A stretch of 64,000 bases of DNA from Tolypocladium sp. Sup5 PDA-1 (Eukaryota > Ascomycota > Sordariomycetes > Hypocreales > Ophiocordycipitaceae). The notes under the pieces are model-generated. The model made no database searches and had not been told where the DNA came from. It saw nothing but the letters and a program-made list of their open reading frames with translations. This document shows positions 19,427 through 30,302 of the stretch, one piece after another; the stretch's first letter is position 1, and every line of letters begins with the position of its first letter. The position numbers were made by a program, and so were the translations under genes. Location of the stretch: positions 227,806 through 291,805 of the forward strand of contig JPHH03000042.1 of the NCBI GenBank assembly GCA_000750105.3. The letters are read 5' to 3'.

Positions 19427-22400
19427 CTATAGCTCATCATGCTTTTGCTTGTCCCCCTCACCTCCCTCCTTCTGCTTCTCCTTCTCAGCGTCCATCTTCT
19501 TAATCTGCTCCAACATCTGCTCCAGCTCCTCGTCAGACAGACGCCCACTGCCGTCGCCGAACTTGATCGTGCTGTTCGGGTCCTCGGCGCTCTTCGTCTT
19601 GGACTTTTTCTTCTTCTCGCCCGCGCTCTTGCTTGGCTTCTTGGCCTTGCTCTTCATGTTCTGCATGGCCTTGAGTGCCAGATCCATGCCTGCCTTCTCA
19701 ACCTTCTGGCGTTTCGCCATAATGTCCTTGGAGAGAAGGACGGGGTCGGCTGTCAGAGGGAGACCGTCTTGACGAGATTCGATGTCGCTGAGCCAGTCCA
19801 GGGTTGACTTGTAGAGGGCGTCAATTTCGTCGAGATCTTCCTTCTTGTAGGGAGGAGGCACGGGAGCCGTCTCCTTCTTAGCATCCCCCGTCTTGGTCTT
19901 GCTGTCGTCATCCTCCAAGCCATCGAAGTCGCCAGTTGGTGTCTCCGAAGAAGCGCTAGAGGTGGCGGACGACCCTGCAGAGATGGCTGCCGCAACGGAA
20001 GCTTGCAACTCGTCGAAATCAGCGATTTGCTTGCGCAGACCGCTGATGAATTGGGTAGTCTGGTTCAATACATCCTTGAGTGAAGAAACAAGCTCGGGTC
20101 GCTTTGCAGCTTCCTCGACCCTGGTTTGGATGGGAGCAACGAGATCCTGGAGCACCTTGAGCTTCGCCTTGAACTCTTCCTTGGTCGCCTCGGTGCCATC
20201 CTCGTACAGCCAATCGCTGATCTCGCTCGCCTTTTCGGCCAGCTTCGTCTGCTCTTTCTTGGTTGACCTGGAGACGAAAGTTTCTCCTTCGAGAAGATCT
20301 CGCACCTTGTATGTGAAGGCCTCGAGCTGGTTGAGTGCCTCTTCTCTCTGAAATCTCGCCTTATCGGAAGCCGCGAATGCCTTGAGTCTATCCTTGACCT
20401 TGGTCAATTCAACCTTGGGTAGAGGAGGCACTCCAGCCTTCTCAAGGGTAAACTCCACTGGGATCGAGACGGTTTCCCTCTTCTTAACTTCGGGCTTAGC
20501 CTCTCCGCTGGGCTCGCTAGCCTTCTTCTCAGACTCAGAGGGTGCCGGGGACTCGGTCGCGTCCGTCGACGATGAAGCGGAAGACGAATTGGCATCATCC
20601 TTGAAAACTTCTTCAGAACCCTCAGGGCTCTCGGTCTCGCTGCCCTCCTCATCGCCATTTAGTGGCTTCTGGTCTTTCTTGCCAAAGCCAAACAAGTTCT
20701 TCATACCGTCCACGAAGCCGTCCTTCTCAACCTCGGCTTCGCACTCCACGGCAGCCTTGACAACTTGAACCTCCCCATTGTCCGAGCTCAGCTTGAGCGC
20801 GAGCTTGAATGCAATGTCTGTTTCGATACAAGATGGATATCGCTCCTTCATCGCGGCAATGGTCGCACTCAAGTTCTTAGTGGCCATGAACTTGATCTCC
20901 CTGTCCTCTGACCCGACTTGTTGGTAAAAGGTGGCCGAAAAGTCATTCTGCTCGGTGAAAGTCATCTCCTTGGCGGGACCGCCCAGGGGAGAAGCAGCTG
21001 TCCAGAGACGCTGACGTTGCGGTTTCTCATTGCTGGTCGTCCACTTCAAGCCGGACTGGTACATGGGGCCTTCTGAGATTCTGATCTCCTTGACACGGAA
21101 GCTGGGGCTGAGCTCGGCGGCGCGGAAACCGGCACCAAACACGGCAGCCTCGTCAGCGTTGACGTTGGATCGAATCTTGTCCGACGAGCCAGCCACCTTT
21201 TCAAGCGCCTTCTGAACGAATGGGGTTCGAGACGCGCCGCCATGCAGGATGATAGAAGTCAGGTCGCCCAGGTCGATTCCAGACGTTTTGATGGCGTCGT
21301 CGATGACGATGCCCACTCGTCCGGCATGCGCCTCGGCCATGGCCTCAAAATCGGCACGCGCGATCTTGTACTTGAAGTCGACGTCCTCGTACAAGCCCTC
21401 GAAGCTTGCTTGTGTGTTCTGGTTGGCGCTCAAGACGTGCCGAATACGCTCAGCCTCCTTTGATATCTTCGCCATGGCGCGACCATGGGCCTTGACACCC
21501 TCGGCGGTGGCAGCGATTTTCTTGGCCGCCTTGGACTCGACAAACTGAGAAACCATGTCATCCATGATGAGATAGTTGAGAGAATCGCCACCAAGGGTCC
21601 TGTCCCAGCCACTGCCAATCACTTGCACTTCCTGAACTGTCTTGTTGAACTTGCCAATGTCCTTGACGGTGCGGCTCTGGAATCGCATGACGGTGGCGAT
21701 GGTTGAGCCAGCGCCCATGTCGAAGACCATGTGATACTCTGGCTTGGCGCCTTCGTTGATGTTGGGAAACTGCCTGCTCGTGGCGTAGTTCAAGCCAACC
21801 GCCAGACCGTCGCTGACAAGACTGAGGACCTTCAAGCCAGCCAGCTCCGCAGCGGTCTGGACCGCTCGCTTCTCTTCGGTAGTGTAGAAGGGGGGCACGG
21901 TCAAGACGATGGAGCGGACCGAGGAGCCGTCGCCGGCCGTGAGCTCTGCGTTCTTCTGGACGCTCTGCAGTTCCATGGCAAGCAGTTCCTCGACCGTCCA
22001 AGCGTCCTCCTGGGGCGTCAACGTATTGCTCTTGAATGCAGCGGTTCCGCGGCTGTCATGCGCCTTGAGCTGCAAGGCAGGGTGCCGAGCAGCGTATTCC
22101 TGGACGACGGCGTCGTCGATGGGAAGACCCAGGAGGGTTTTCAAGTTCGGGTACACCTCGCCAGGGAACCTCGCGGCAATTGCCATAGCATCCGCGCCAT
22201 ATAGTCTCTCAGGGAACTGGCCCTGTTTCGGTGCGGCCTTGGAGGGCTTGAATGCGACAGCCGACGTTTCTTTGCGCCGCGAATCCTTGGTGAGGACGAT
22301 CTCGAGGGGAATGCCGGGCTTCACGAGCGCCGCTTTTATGTATTCGGTTCCCAAGTCGACGCCCAGTACCGCTGCCGCGGCGAAGATGTTGGCTGAGAGA

Positions 22401-22456
22401 AAGAAGACGGCTCCGAGGAGCATCGTCAACGGCGAAGGCCGTCGCGAAATGGCCAT
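19427..22456 (-). CDS. LHS1: ER-lumenal Hsp70-family chaperone Lhs1 (GRP170/HYOU1)
   Basis: A single uninterrupted exon encodes 1009 aa. A signal peptide of about 28 residues precedes the nucleotide-binding domain (about 30-430) with VLGVDLGTEYIKAAL (phosphate 1), FDMGAGSTIATVMRF (phosphate 2) and IILHGGASRTPF (adenosine). A beta-type substrate-binding part follows, then an acidic, serine-rich insertion (about 590-665) and an extended helical C-terminal region, as in the large Hsp110/GRP170 branch. It ends in HDEL for ER retention. Family members act as nucleotide exchange factor for Kar2/BiP and as holdases in protein import and folding. The terminal K/E-rich segment before HDEL is low complexity. 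A TGACGTGA element about 300 bp upstream may reflect control by the unfolded-protein response. Confidence 0.95.
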   Translation of the reverse strand: MAISRRPSPLTMLLGAVFFLSANIFAAAAVLGVDLGTEYIKAALVKPGIPLEIVLTKDSRRKETSAVAFKPSKAAPKQGQFPERLYGADAMAIAARFPGEVYPNLKTLLGLPIDDAVVQEYAARHPALQLKAHDSRGTAAFKSNTLTPQEDAWTVEELLAMELQSVQKNAELTAGDGSSVRSIVLTVPPFYTTEEKRAVQTAAELAGLKVLSLVSDGLAVGLNYATSRQFPNINEGAKPEYHMVFDMGAGSTIATVMRFQSRTVKDIGKFNKTVQEVQVIGSGWDRTLGGDSLNYLIMDDMVSQFVESKAAKKIAATAEGVKAHGRAMAKISKEAERIRHVLSANQNTQASFEGLYEDVDFKYKIARADFEAMAEAHAGRVGIVIDDAIKTSGIDLGDLTSIILHGGASRTPFVQKALEKVAGSSDKIRSNVNADEAAVFGAGFRAAELSPSFRVKEIRISEGPMYQSGLKWTTSNEKPQRQRLWTAASPLGGPAKEMTFTEQNDFSATFYQQVGSEDREIKFMATKNLSATIAAMKERYPSCIETDIAFKLALKLSSDNGEVQVVKAAVECEAEVEKDGFVDGMKNLFGFGKKDQKPLNGDEEGSETESPEGSEEVFKDDANSSSASSSTDATESPAPSESEKKASEPSGEAKPEVKKRETVSIPVEFTLEKAGVPPLPKVELTKVKDRLKAFAASDKARFQREEALNQLEAFTYKVRDLLEGETFVSRSTKKEQTKLAEKASEISDWLYEDGTEATKEEFKAKLKVLQDLVAPIQTRVEEAAKRPELVSSLKDVLNQTTQFISGLRKQIADFDELQASVAAAISAGSSATSSASSETPTGDFDGLEDDDSKTKTGDAKKETAPVPPPYKKEDLDEIDALYKSTLDWLSDIESRQDGLPLTADPVLLSKDIMAKRQKVEKAGMDLALKAMQNMKSKAKKPSKSAGEKKKKSKTKSAEDPNSTIKFGDGSGRLSDEELEQMLEQIKKMDAEKEKQKEGGEGDKQKHDEL

Positions 22457-23302
22457 GGTGGTGGGAATTTGTGTGCGCTCTCAGCGGCGCATCGAACTCG
22501 ACGACAACCAGACGGTACAGGACAGAGCTGGCGCAAATAGCCCAGCAAGGGAGAATATAGCGCTCTCGGAGGAAAAAAGTAATGGAATGAGAGAGAGTCG
22601 GAGTACTATTAAGGTTGTTGGGTCCTGTACTGACCCCAGAAAAGTCGCCCGAAAGGTTGATGTGGCCTTTTTAATAGCACCCTGGAGCACGGTCTGGTTT
22701 TGGCTGGTCAATCCAAAGAGGACAACTTGCAGCGATCGTCCACTGTGGCCGTGTGACGTGATCCTGGCCAGCTAGCGGCCGACGCCTGCAAGGCTAACGG
22801 TGCGATAAGGCCAGGCGGCCCCCGAAACGGCCCCGATAAGAGTGGTGGGGCACGAGGCTGACGGTGATGCATTGAGGCCTCGTCAACTAATAACTACCAG
22901 TGGGCTCAATGCAGTGCTTCGTACTTTGTACAAAGCGTTCATTCGATGATTTGGGATGGCTGCGTCTGGCACGCACGTAGCTTGATGCAGGTAGTACATC
23001 GTGCAATCATTCCCTGTTCGTGAATACCTTTTGTACATTCGCCTTCCATGAAAGCGGTTGCTCCAGCAAGATACATGCAGAGACCGCGGACAGCTCGTGC
23101 CGCATCCCTCCCCCCAAGCAATGAGTTGCGGAGACGACAAGCTCATAAAGACTAATGCAATGCCCAAAGTTCCCTCAAATCAGCCCCGCCGAGCCGGCCG
23201 AAAACCTGGTGAACGCCGCCATGACATGATGTACAATCGCTTCTGAGACATGCTGGGAGAAGAAAGGGAGCAGAGTCTGACCACGGGCCGCCGGCAGGTG
23301 CT
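22457..23302. other. LHS1 upstream region
   Basis: Promoter of LHS1 followed by the 3' end of the YAG7-like gene. It contains TGACGTGA at 22754-22761, the core of the mammalian XBP1 UPR element, and a GTAC-type motif near 22918. No supported gene is seen. Confidence 0.45.
22754..22761. promoter_or_regulatory. possible UPR-type element TGACGTGA upstream of LHS1
   Basis: The octamer TGACGTGA lies about 300 bp before the LHS1 start codon. It matches the XBP1-type UPRE core and general bZIP sites; LHS1 is a known UPR target in yeast. Short motifs like this arise by chance, so confidence is low. Confidence 0.25.
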
Positions 23303-24860
23303 CTACGACTCTTCGCTACGACGGGGGCCTCGAGAGGGCACTCCGCCACTGCCGCGGCCACGACCACGGCCACGACCCTCTCCACGGCCCCGGCCTCCTC
23401 GGTACTCACCCCGACCCCGACCTCGCCAGGTACCTCCCTCGCGATCCTGTCGGCCGCGGTTGCGCTGCACTTGGTGGAATCCATCGTTCGGGTCAGCAGC
23501 TGCGGGAGCCGGCTGCAACGTGGCAGTTAGCATAGGCACATCCGGCTGCAATCGGGCACGCGAGATCTCACCTCAGGAATAGGGTCAGGCTGGTCGTCAG
23601 CCCAGGACTGAGTGTTGGAGGCCGCGGCAGGCGTCGCGGTCAGTCCAGTCTCCGTCTCGGTCGGGTCTCGCGGGACCTTGAGGTCAACCCACTCCTGCGA
23701 GATGGACATGTTGTTATCGCCGTCCCAGTGGCTCTCGGCGACGGCGTTGGCGGCATCGTCAGAGACGTTGGCATTGGCAATGCCGTTGGCGGCAGGCGCC
23801 TCGGAAGCATGTCCATTGACAAGGGCAGCGTCCCCAGCGTCAATCTCCGTCGCGGCGGCGTTGACCATGGTGGGATCGGAAGCCACCTCCGTCGCGGGCT
23901 CTGCCTCAGGCTGCGCAGCCTCAGTATCGAAGGGCGTCTTGTACTCGCGCGCGAGAACCTTGACATTGGAGTCTATCGTTTTGTAAGCCACGGGATATTG
24001 GTTGCAGTTGGCGGGAAGGACAAACAGGTAGTCTGCAGCTGCTCTCCAGGCACGCTCAGAATCTGGTCGGCGGAACCCTCAATCAACTTCAACATGGAGG
24101 AAACTGCGCTTTCATCTCCAGTATAGATTGCTAGCAGAACGCCTTCGATGGCCTGGCTCTCGTCTGACTCGGGGTCCTTGGCTTCCTCGCGACGATAGGC
24201 AGCGAGGCGAAGGAACTGAGACAGAGTGAGGAAGTTGTCCTTGAGTGACTTCTTGAAGTCCTCCTTTGCCTCGCTGACGGCGTCGGCCTTGGCCCTTTCC
24301 AGCGACTTCTCCCACTCTGCCTTTTCGGCCACGGCTCGTGCGCGGTACTGCTCATGGACCTTTTGATACTGAGCAAGCTGCTCTTCGAACTGCGCCACCT
24401 GGGCCTGCAGGGCAGGCTTCTTCTGGATCTGTGCCTTCTGGTCGGCGTTGATCACCTTGGTGGCAACCAGTTCGTCGAGGGACTTGCCAGCGTGCTGGAT
24501 CAAGAGGGAGTCGGTCTTGGAGGCATTGGTCTAGGGCACACAAGGTCAGTTTTTCAGGCGTTTCACGTGGTTTGTAGAATCACACAGGCGCCGCTTACGA
24601 TCTTCTTGTTCACGTTGCGGATGTTCCTGCCAGGCGGTCATGTCAGCTTCACGGAGATGCACATATTCCCCCAGGGGCTTGGAAACATACTTCTGCAGTT
24701 CCTTGATGTAGGGGCTCTCAAAGCCTTCGTCCTGAGAGTCGTTACCCTTGTCGGCAGCGCCAGAGGCAGTGCTGGGGGCGGGAGAGTCGGCCCGCTGGAT
24801 GGCCTTGGCGGCCTTCTTCTTGGAAGACTTGGAGGTGGCTTGAGTGGTGGACGCGGCCAT
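23303..24860 (-). CDS. YAG7-like protein with coiled-coil core and RGG-rich tail
   Basis: Five exons (24860-24691, 24626-24599, 24530-24026, 23972-23572, 23512-23303) give 437 aa. The N-terminus is a lysine-rich low-complexity part (SSKKKAAKAIQRADSPAPS). The conserved core reads YIKELQKNIRNVNKKITNAS, then a long charged helix (QAQVAQFEEQLAQYQKVHEQ...) and LSQFLRLAAYRREEA and EGVLLAIYTGDESAV. This layout matches what I know of fungal YAG7-family proteins; the family name is from memory and moderately sure. A disordered acidic region follows, and the last 60 residues are an RGG/GRGRGRG tail of the RNA-binding type. Exon 2 is only 28 nt. Association with RNA or ribosomes is inferred from the tail alone. 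Confidence 0.78.
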
Positions 24861-25788
24861 GTCGACGGTCGTACACGGCAGCGAGGTGGGTGTTTTTGGG
24901 CGGTGGCAGCTGTCAGGTTTCGCAGGCTACGCCGTCGGGCAAACAGCAGGTTGGTTCAGGAGGCGGATGCGTAGGATGCACGAGAGGCAAAGGAGGCCGT
25001 CCCAAGTGAGGAGGATGGAGGATTGGGAGTGGAAAAGAGATGCTTCGGTGGTGCGTGCGGGTGTAGGCTTCAGCAGGTTGTCGGGATGGAGTTGCAAGAG
25101 TGGAGGAGAGATGTGCTGAGCTGTGGTGGTGGTGGGCTTTCTGGAGCCTGACGCTGAGGTGACTGCCCCCTGCGCTGTGGCTGGTGCGGAGCCGCCGTAG
25201 TCTGTACTGTACAGCTAGCGCAACACTTCTAGAACTCGACAGAATCACTGCAGGTGCGACAACAACGCGCAAACGGCCCTTTTCACAGCCCCAAAACTGT
25301 TCACTGCTGCACACTCTGTGAACTACTACGCCCGCTTCAGCTGCTGAGCGACTGTTCGGCCCGTGCTGCCCGCTGCCCGCTGCCCGCTGCCCGCTGCTCA
25401 ATTGCCTGTGTTGCTGCTGGACACTGGTCTCGTGCTCGGTCACGCAGCCACCAACCGCCTCCCCACTCCACTCCTGTGCCATCCCCTCCGCGGACCCTCT
25501 CGGCGACACCCGTTTCGAGCCTCCAGCGCATGGGCTGCGGTTCCCTCCGCGCTTACTCACTGCAGCTTGTGATATCAGACGCCAGCATGCAGTGAATATC
25601 AAGGACAGACGTGTGCCTACCGTCGTATTATCTGCTGCATGACTTGCGGTGGTTGCGATTGTAGCTTCATGCGACCACCGTCTTCCGAACAGGCGGCCCC
25701 AACCCGTCGTCTTCCTTTCATCTTGGATGCTGGCAGAGTCGACACGGAGATCCGTTGGTCCCTCCAGGCGAATCTCGAGATGGTTCAT
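24861..25788. other. upstream region of the YAG7-like gene, and CENP-W 3' end
   Basis: The region contains a CCGCTGC tandem run at about 25366-25400 and a GTAC motif near 25199-25212. Frames here have no recognisable content. Confidence 0.45.
25366..25400. repeat. 7-bp tandem repeat (CCGCTGC), 4-5 copies
   Basis: Consecutive GCCCGCTGCCCGCT-type units form a short array in the non-coding spacer upstream of the YAG7-like gene. Confidence 0.8.
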
Positions 25789-26195
25789 TCATCCTTTGAA
25801 TTTGGCCAGAGTGTCCTGTACCCGGTGGTTAACTCAGGTGCCCAATCTGGGAGGTCAGGGAGACTTACTCGGGTGACCTTCTTGACGCTCCGTGCCGTGA
25901 GGCCCCTCTCGCCAGACTGCTTGGAGTATATCGCAGCCTCTTTCACCAGCCTGTGCATTCGTGTCAGCACATTGAGGTCTTGGAGTATGCAGTCGCGTGG
26001 GTCGTACGTTTCCATGAACAGCACGTAGTCGAGGAAGACCTAAAGCTGGTCAGCAGCGTGCTCATCTAACACCGAAGACGCGTCTCGGTTCAGCCTTACG
26101 GTGACGTCTGCATTCTTCTTGATGTTGAGCCCCGAGTGGGCCTTGATAATCTTCTTGACTGTGGCCTTGGGGTAGGCCTTTTTCCCGAGTGCCAT
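25789..26195 (-). CDS. centromere histone-fold protein CENP-W (Wip1)
   Basis: Four small exons (26195-26100, 26039-26008, 25950-25869, 25815-25789; introns 60, 57 and 53 nt) give 78 aa. The spliced product starts MALGKKAYPKATVKKIIKAH, continues VFLDYVLFMETLVKEAAIYS and SGERGLTARSVKKVTRDTLA, and ends KFKG. This is the whole histone fold of fungal CENP-W, which pairs with CENP-T in the constitutive centromere-associated network at the kinetochore. Size and ends fit the family, with no extensions. The second intron (57 nt) is in frame and has no stop. It is divergent from prefoldin 4 over 354 bp. Such a fragmented gene is easy to miss in automatic annotation. Confidence 0.88.
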
Positions 26196-26549
26196 TTTGC
26201 AGAGGCTCGTTTGTCTGAGATCTGTGTGTTGTGGATTGACAGCTCGATGCTGAACACTGTTCTTGTATCGTACCGCGTCTGGTGTTGATTTTCGGTCGAG
26301 TCTCCAGAAGCTTGTATACCTAGGTAAGTTACGAGTACGTACCTCCATGTGGGGACCAATCGGGATGCAATGGAGGGGTTCTCCAGCTCGAGGCCCGACC
26401 GTGTGACGTAGCCTGCCAGACTGTGGCCACACACGGTACCCCACCATCAGAGGTTTGCCTGGAGCTCTGCGCTGGCCTCGAGACGCCTCAGCAGGTCATC
26501 TAATATCGCAGAGGCACACGAGCATCGCCTCGAACCGACCTGCCCCACG
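26196..26549. promoter_or_regulatory. shared divergent promoter of CENP-W and prefoldin 4
   Basis: 354 bp separate the two start codons, so promoters and leaders must overlap or abut. A GTATACCTAGGTAAGTT motif with GTACGTACC lies near 26313-26345. No TATA box is clear. Confidence 0.55.
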
Positions 26550-27135
26550 ATGGCGTCGATTATACAACGCCGCATGGTAAGCTGGACCGGCTCTGCGACT
26601 CGCCAATGGCAACAACTAATGCGCTACCAGCTGTCCAAGGAGGACGAAGAAGCGGGGGAAGAGGTCGAGGTTCGCCGCGAGGACCAGGACAAGATCAACA
26701 AGTTCAGCCGACTGCACCAGCGGGAGCTGGCACTGGGGGAGGAGCTCAAGCTGAAGAACGTATGCGCCGCGACTTTCTCATCAGTGCCAGGCGAAGGCTG
26801 ACCACGTGCCTGCAGAAGGAAAAGGAGGAGCTGGACGACCTGTCGACCGAACTGGAGCTGGCAGACGAGGACGAGAAGATACAGTACGCCGATGCCACCG
26901 CCCCCTTCATGAGACCGGCCGGCTAAGTGCTGATATGCGCAGGTACAAGATCGGCGACGCCTTCTTCCACATTCCACTCGAACAGGCGCAGGAGATGCTC
27001 GAGGCTGCGACCACCAAGATCGACGAGAAGACGTCGGAGCTAGAGGACAAGATGGAGTCTGTCCGTGAACAGATGACCCAACTCAAGGTCGACCTATACG
27101 CACGATTCGGCAAGCAAATCAACCTCGAGACTTGA
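26550..27135 (+). CDS. prefoldin subunit 4
   Basis: Four exons (26550-26576, 26631-26759, 26816-26883, 26943-27135; introns 54, 56 and 59 nt) give 138 aa. It shows the beta-type prefoldin pattern: an N-terminal coiled-coil arm (EVRREDQDKINKFSRLHQRE), a central beta hairpin (YKIGDAFFHIPLEQAQEML), and a C-terminal coiled-coil arm (DKMESVREQMTQLKVDLYAR). Prefoldin is a cytosolic hexamer that delivers nascent actin and tubulin to the chaperonin CCT. The first intron is 54 nt, in frame and stop-free, so its retention would add 18 residues near the N-terminus. Confidence 0.92.
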
Positions 27136-28002
27136 TGTCGGCCTGGTGGTGGCATTCTGTCTCAGCCTCCACGCCGGCGGATGGCCTGCCCGGCCACGTT
27201 CTGTATCCGTCGAGCCACATCCGCCTTCCGAGCCGTACCCGCTCAACGGAGGCACTCATACCCGGCGGACTCGCGCTGCCCCCCGGGAGGCGTCTCTGGA
27301 TTCAGCAAGAACAATCTGCTTTTTGACACCTCGAGCGCATGCATGACGATTCTTCAAAACACGCAGGGAGGACAAAAACGAGATGGTGGACGAGTATTCG
27401 TACATAATAATAGAACGGCCGCAAAGCCCACGGAGATTCCGCGGACCATGTCCCCCCCTGGTTTCTCTACAAATACTGGCCCGTCCGCCCTTGGGGCAGC
27501 TGCTCCTCCACTACCGGACGCGAATTGACGATAGCCCGAGCTCCGCCGGCAATTGAGATGGGATACCACTGCGATAACATCATTACAGGCCGAGATTCTG
27601 TGAAAGTCACCGGGTCCTCCCCCTCATCCGCAGCGGAGCCTCGCCGGCGCCGGAGGCATCATGGGCCAATCGGGGCGGACACCATGCCGCAAGCTCGCAA
27701 TCTGTGGGGATTCAGCGCCTTGGTGCTTAAACCCGGCCGACGGACGGCCCCACGGCCTTGTCCGCCCTTCCAAATACCAGCTCCATCGGGCCTCGCTGCC
27801 TTGTGCTGCATCCGTCACTTTTCACTTTTTTCTCTTTTCTCCCCATTGTGATGCTTCTGTCGCTGTGAGTGGTGCCCGAGGACCCCTATCGTCGCTTCCA
27901 TATGACGGAGTTGAGTTTATACATCTGAATTGCCTTTGCTGTTTTGACTTATACTGTTGACTTCCGTATCCCCCCCATGTCCACACGCTCCCCGTCGGCA
28001 CG
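27136..28002. other. intergenic region before the MFS gene
   Basis: Prefoldin 3' end and MFS promoter/leader. An ATG at 27977, out of frame with the MFS start, could act as a short upstream ORF if it lies in the transcript. Nothing else is supported. Confidence 0.4.
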
Positions 28003-29885
28003 ATGGCGCGGAGTGACTCGAGCGAGACCGTGACGGACGCTTCCGCCCAACAAGAGCGTAAGTCCCGGGTTGTGATTTGGGTTTCTTGGGAACAACTATA
28101 ATGACAACTTGCCCAGGTGGCCGGAGGAGAGAGAGCTACCTCTCGGACCGCATCCAACAGCTGGACGAGCTAGACGCCCAGCAGCGGTATGAGGAGGAGA
28201 CCAAGGACCGCGGCATCGGTGCCCTTCACCACATACGGTCCAGGACTCGCAGTCGAACGAACCAGGTTGTCATCGGATGGGAGGTCAACGACCCCGAGAA
28301 CCCGTACAACTGGCCAAATGCAAGCATCTACGCCTCACCCTCACCGCTGAATCCCACCATCTAACCTCCTCACAGTCCAGGAAGAGCTTCGTCCTCTTCC
28401 TCACGTCCATGCTCGTCATCAACTCCACCATGGGCTCCGCCCTCCCCAGCATGGCCGTCCCCAGCATCGCCAGGGAGTTCGGCGTCACGTCCACCGAGCA
28501 AAAGGTGCTACCCATCTCCGTCTTCCTCATCGGCTACGTCTTCGGGCCCATCATCTGGGGCCCCCTCAGCGAGCACCTTGGCCGCCGGCACCTCACCATA
28601 GCCACCTTCGCGGCCTTTTCGATCTTCACCATGGCCTGTGCCCTGGCGCCGAGCTGGCCCGCGCTGCTCGTCTTTAGGATGTTTTGCGGCGTCTTTGCCA
28701 GTGCCCCGATTGCCATTGTGGCGGGTATCATCGCGGACGTGTACGGTGAGCCCAGGACGAGGGGCAGGGCGTTTGCCGTCTTCATGGTGGTAAGTTCTCT
28801 TCGCTCACCTGGCGTGTGATAAGTACGTGACTGCGCGGATACTGACACAAAACTCTACGCAGACAACCGTCTTCGGCCCCTTGCTCTCGCCCATCGTCTC
28901 CGGTTTCACCTCCTCCACCATCGGCTGGCGCTGGTCCTTCTGGATCGCCCTCATGTACGCCGGCGCAACCCTCGTCATGATCGTCTTCCTCCCCGAGACG
29001 TTTGGCCCCATTCTCCTCGCCCGCCGCGCCCGCAAGATGCGCGAGCAGGATGACGCCTCGCACGTCGTCGCCCCGCGCGACCTCGAGGAGACGGACCTCA
29101 ACCAGCTGCTCACCGTCGTCCTCACCCGGCCCCTGCGCATGCTGGCGTCCGAGCCCATCGTCTCCGCCACCTGCGCCTACCTCGCCCTCGTCTACACCAT
29201 CTTCTACATGTCCTTCCAGGCCTTCCCCATCATCTTCCAGCGGCTCTACAGCCTGTCCCCCGGCGTCACCGGCCTGTGCTATCTCCCCATCGGCGCCGGC
29301 GCCTGCCTCAGCATGCCTGTCTTCTGGTACTGGGACGGCGTCCTCGCGCGGGCCCAGGAGCGTGGCGCGCCGTGGATCAAGCGCGAGGAGTACCGTCGCG
29401 TGCCCCTGGCCTGCTGCGGCGGGCCCCTTTTCGTCATTTCGCTCTTCTGGCTCGGCTTCACTGCCCGCTCCTCCGTCTCCTTCGTCGTCCCCATGCTCGC
29501 CGGCGTCCCCTTTGGCATGGGCTTCATGCTAATCTTCATGGCCCTCCTCAACTACCTCACCGACGCCTACGAAATCTTCGCCGCCTCCGCCAACGCCGCC
29601 GCTTCCTGCTGCCGCTCCCTCCTCGCCGTCGTCCTCCCCCTCGCCACCTCCCGCATGTTCGCCACCCTCGGCATCTCGGGTGCCTGTGCCCTTCTCGGCG
29701 GCCTAAGCGCCGGCATGTGCGTCATCCCCTTCATCTTCATCTGGAAGGGCCCCAGAATAAGGAGCCACTCGCGCTTCTGCATTGCCTTGAAGGAACGGAA
29801 AGAGGAGATGCTGAGGAAGGCGGAGGAAGACCGCCAGAGGCTTGAAAGGGCTGCCCAGAGAGAAAAGGAGCAAGACATGGCCTGA
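28003..29885 (+). CDS. MFS transporter, drug:H+ antiporter type
   Basis: Four exons (28003-28057, 28117-28319, 28376-28789, 28863-29885) give 564 aa. The hydrophilic N-terminus ends in the fungal signature VNDPENPYNWPNSRKSF. Twelve hydrophobic helices follow. Motif A is visible as GPLSEHLGRRHL between helices 2 and 3, with the TTVFGPLLSPIVSGF stretch (motif C region) and GWRWSFWIALM after it. Intron 2 (28320-28375) begins with GC instead of GT, a GC-AG intron; the splice is needed to join NWPN to SRKSF. Relatives export azoles, polyamines or toxins at the plasma membrane, but the substrate cannot be told from sequence. No biosynthetic cluster surrounds it. Confidence 0.9.
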
Positions 29886-30302
29886 GCGCTCGCAGTACAC
29901 GCTTGTCCACAGGGTTGACTGATATTACCATGGTACAGTAACGCTGCATACACGGTCGAAGCGCAGGACATGTCGGTAAAACGGCATAAAAGCAAAGCCA
30001 TGGTGTCAGAATTAGGTCCTACATACCTTAAGCAAATAGCAAATGCAATAAAAAACTTCGAAACAGTCTCTACCCGTCCCAAGTCTCTGGTGCTATCCCA
30101 CAGCTCTCCAATTATGGGCATCCTACCTCAGCGCGGGAATGGAGACTATTCCACAACATCGTTCCTCTCATGGTGTAAAGGTATTCCTTCCCTATACTAG
30201 TTTGATGCTGGATAGAATAACACAGAACAGGTATCGCAAGTGGCACCCGTCCCCCTTTTCTCACCCCTGGGGCCAGGCCTGTAAAGGGGTCACTCGGGAA
30301 GA
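29886..30302. other. convergent spacer
   Basis: The 417 bp lie tail-to-tail between the MFS gene and the minus-strand 1000-aa gene, moderately AT-rich, with room for both polyadenylation regions. No gene is seen. Confidence 0.45.
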
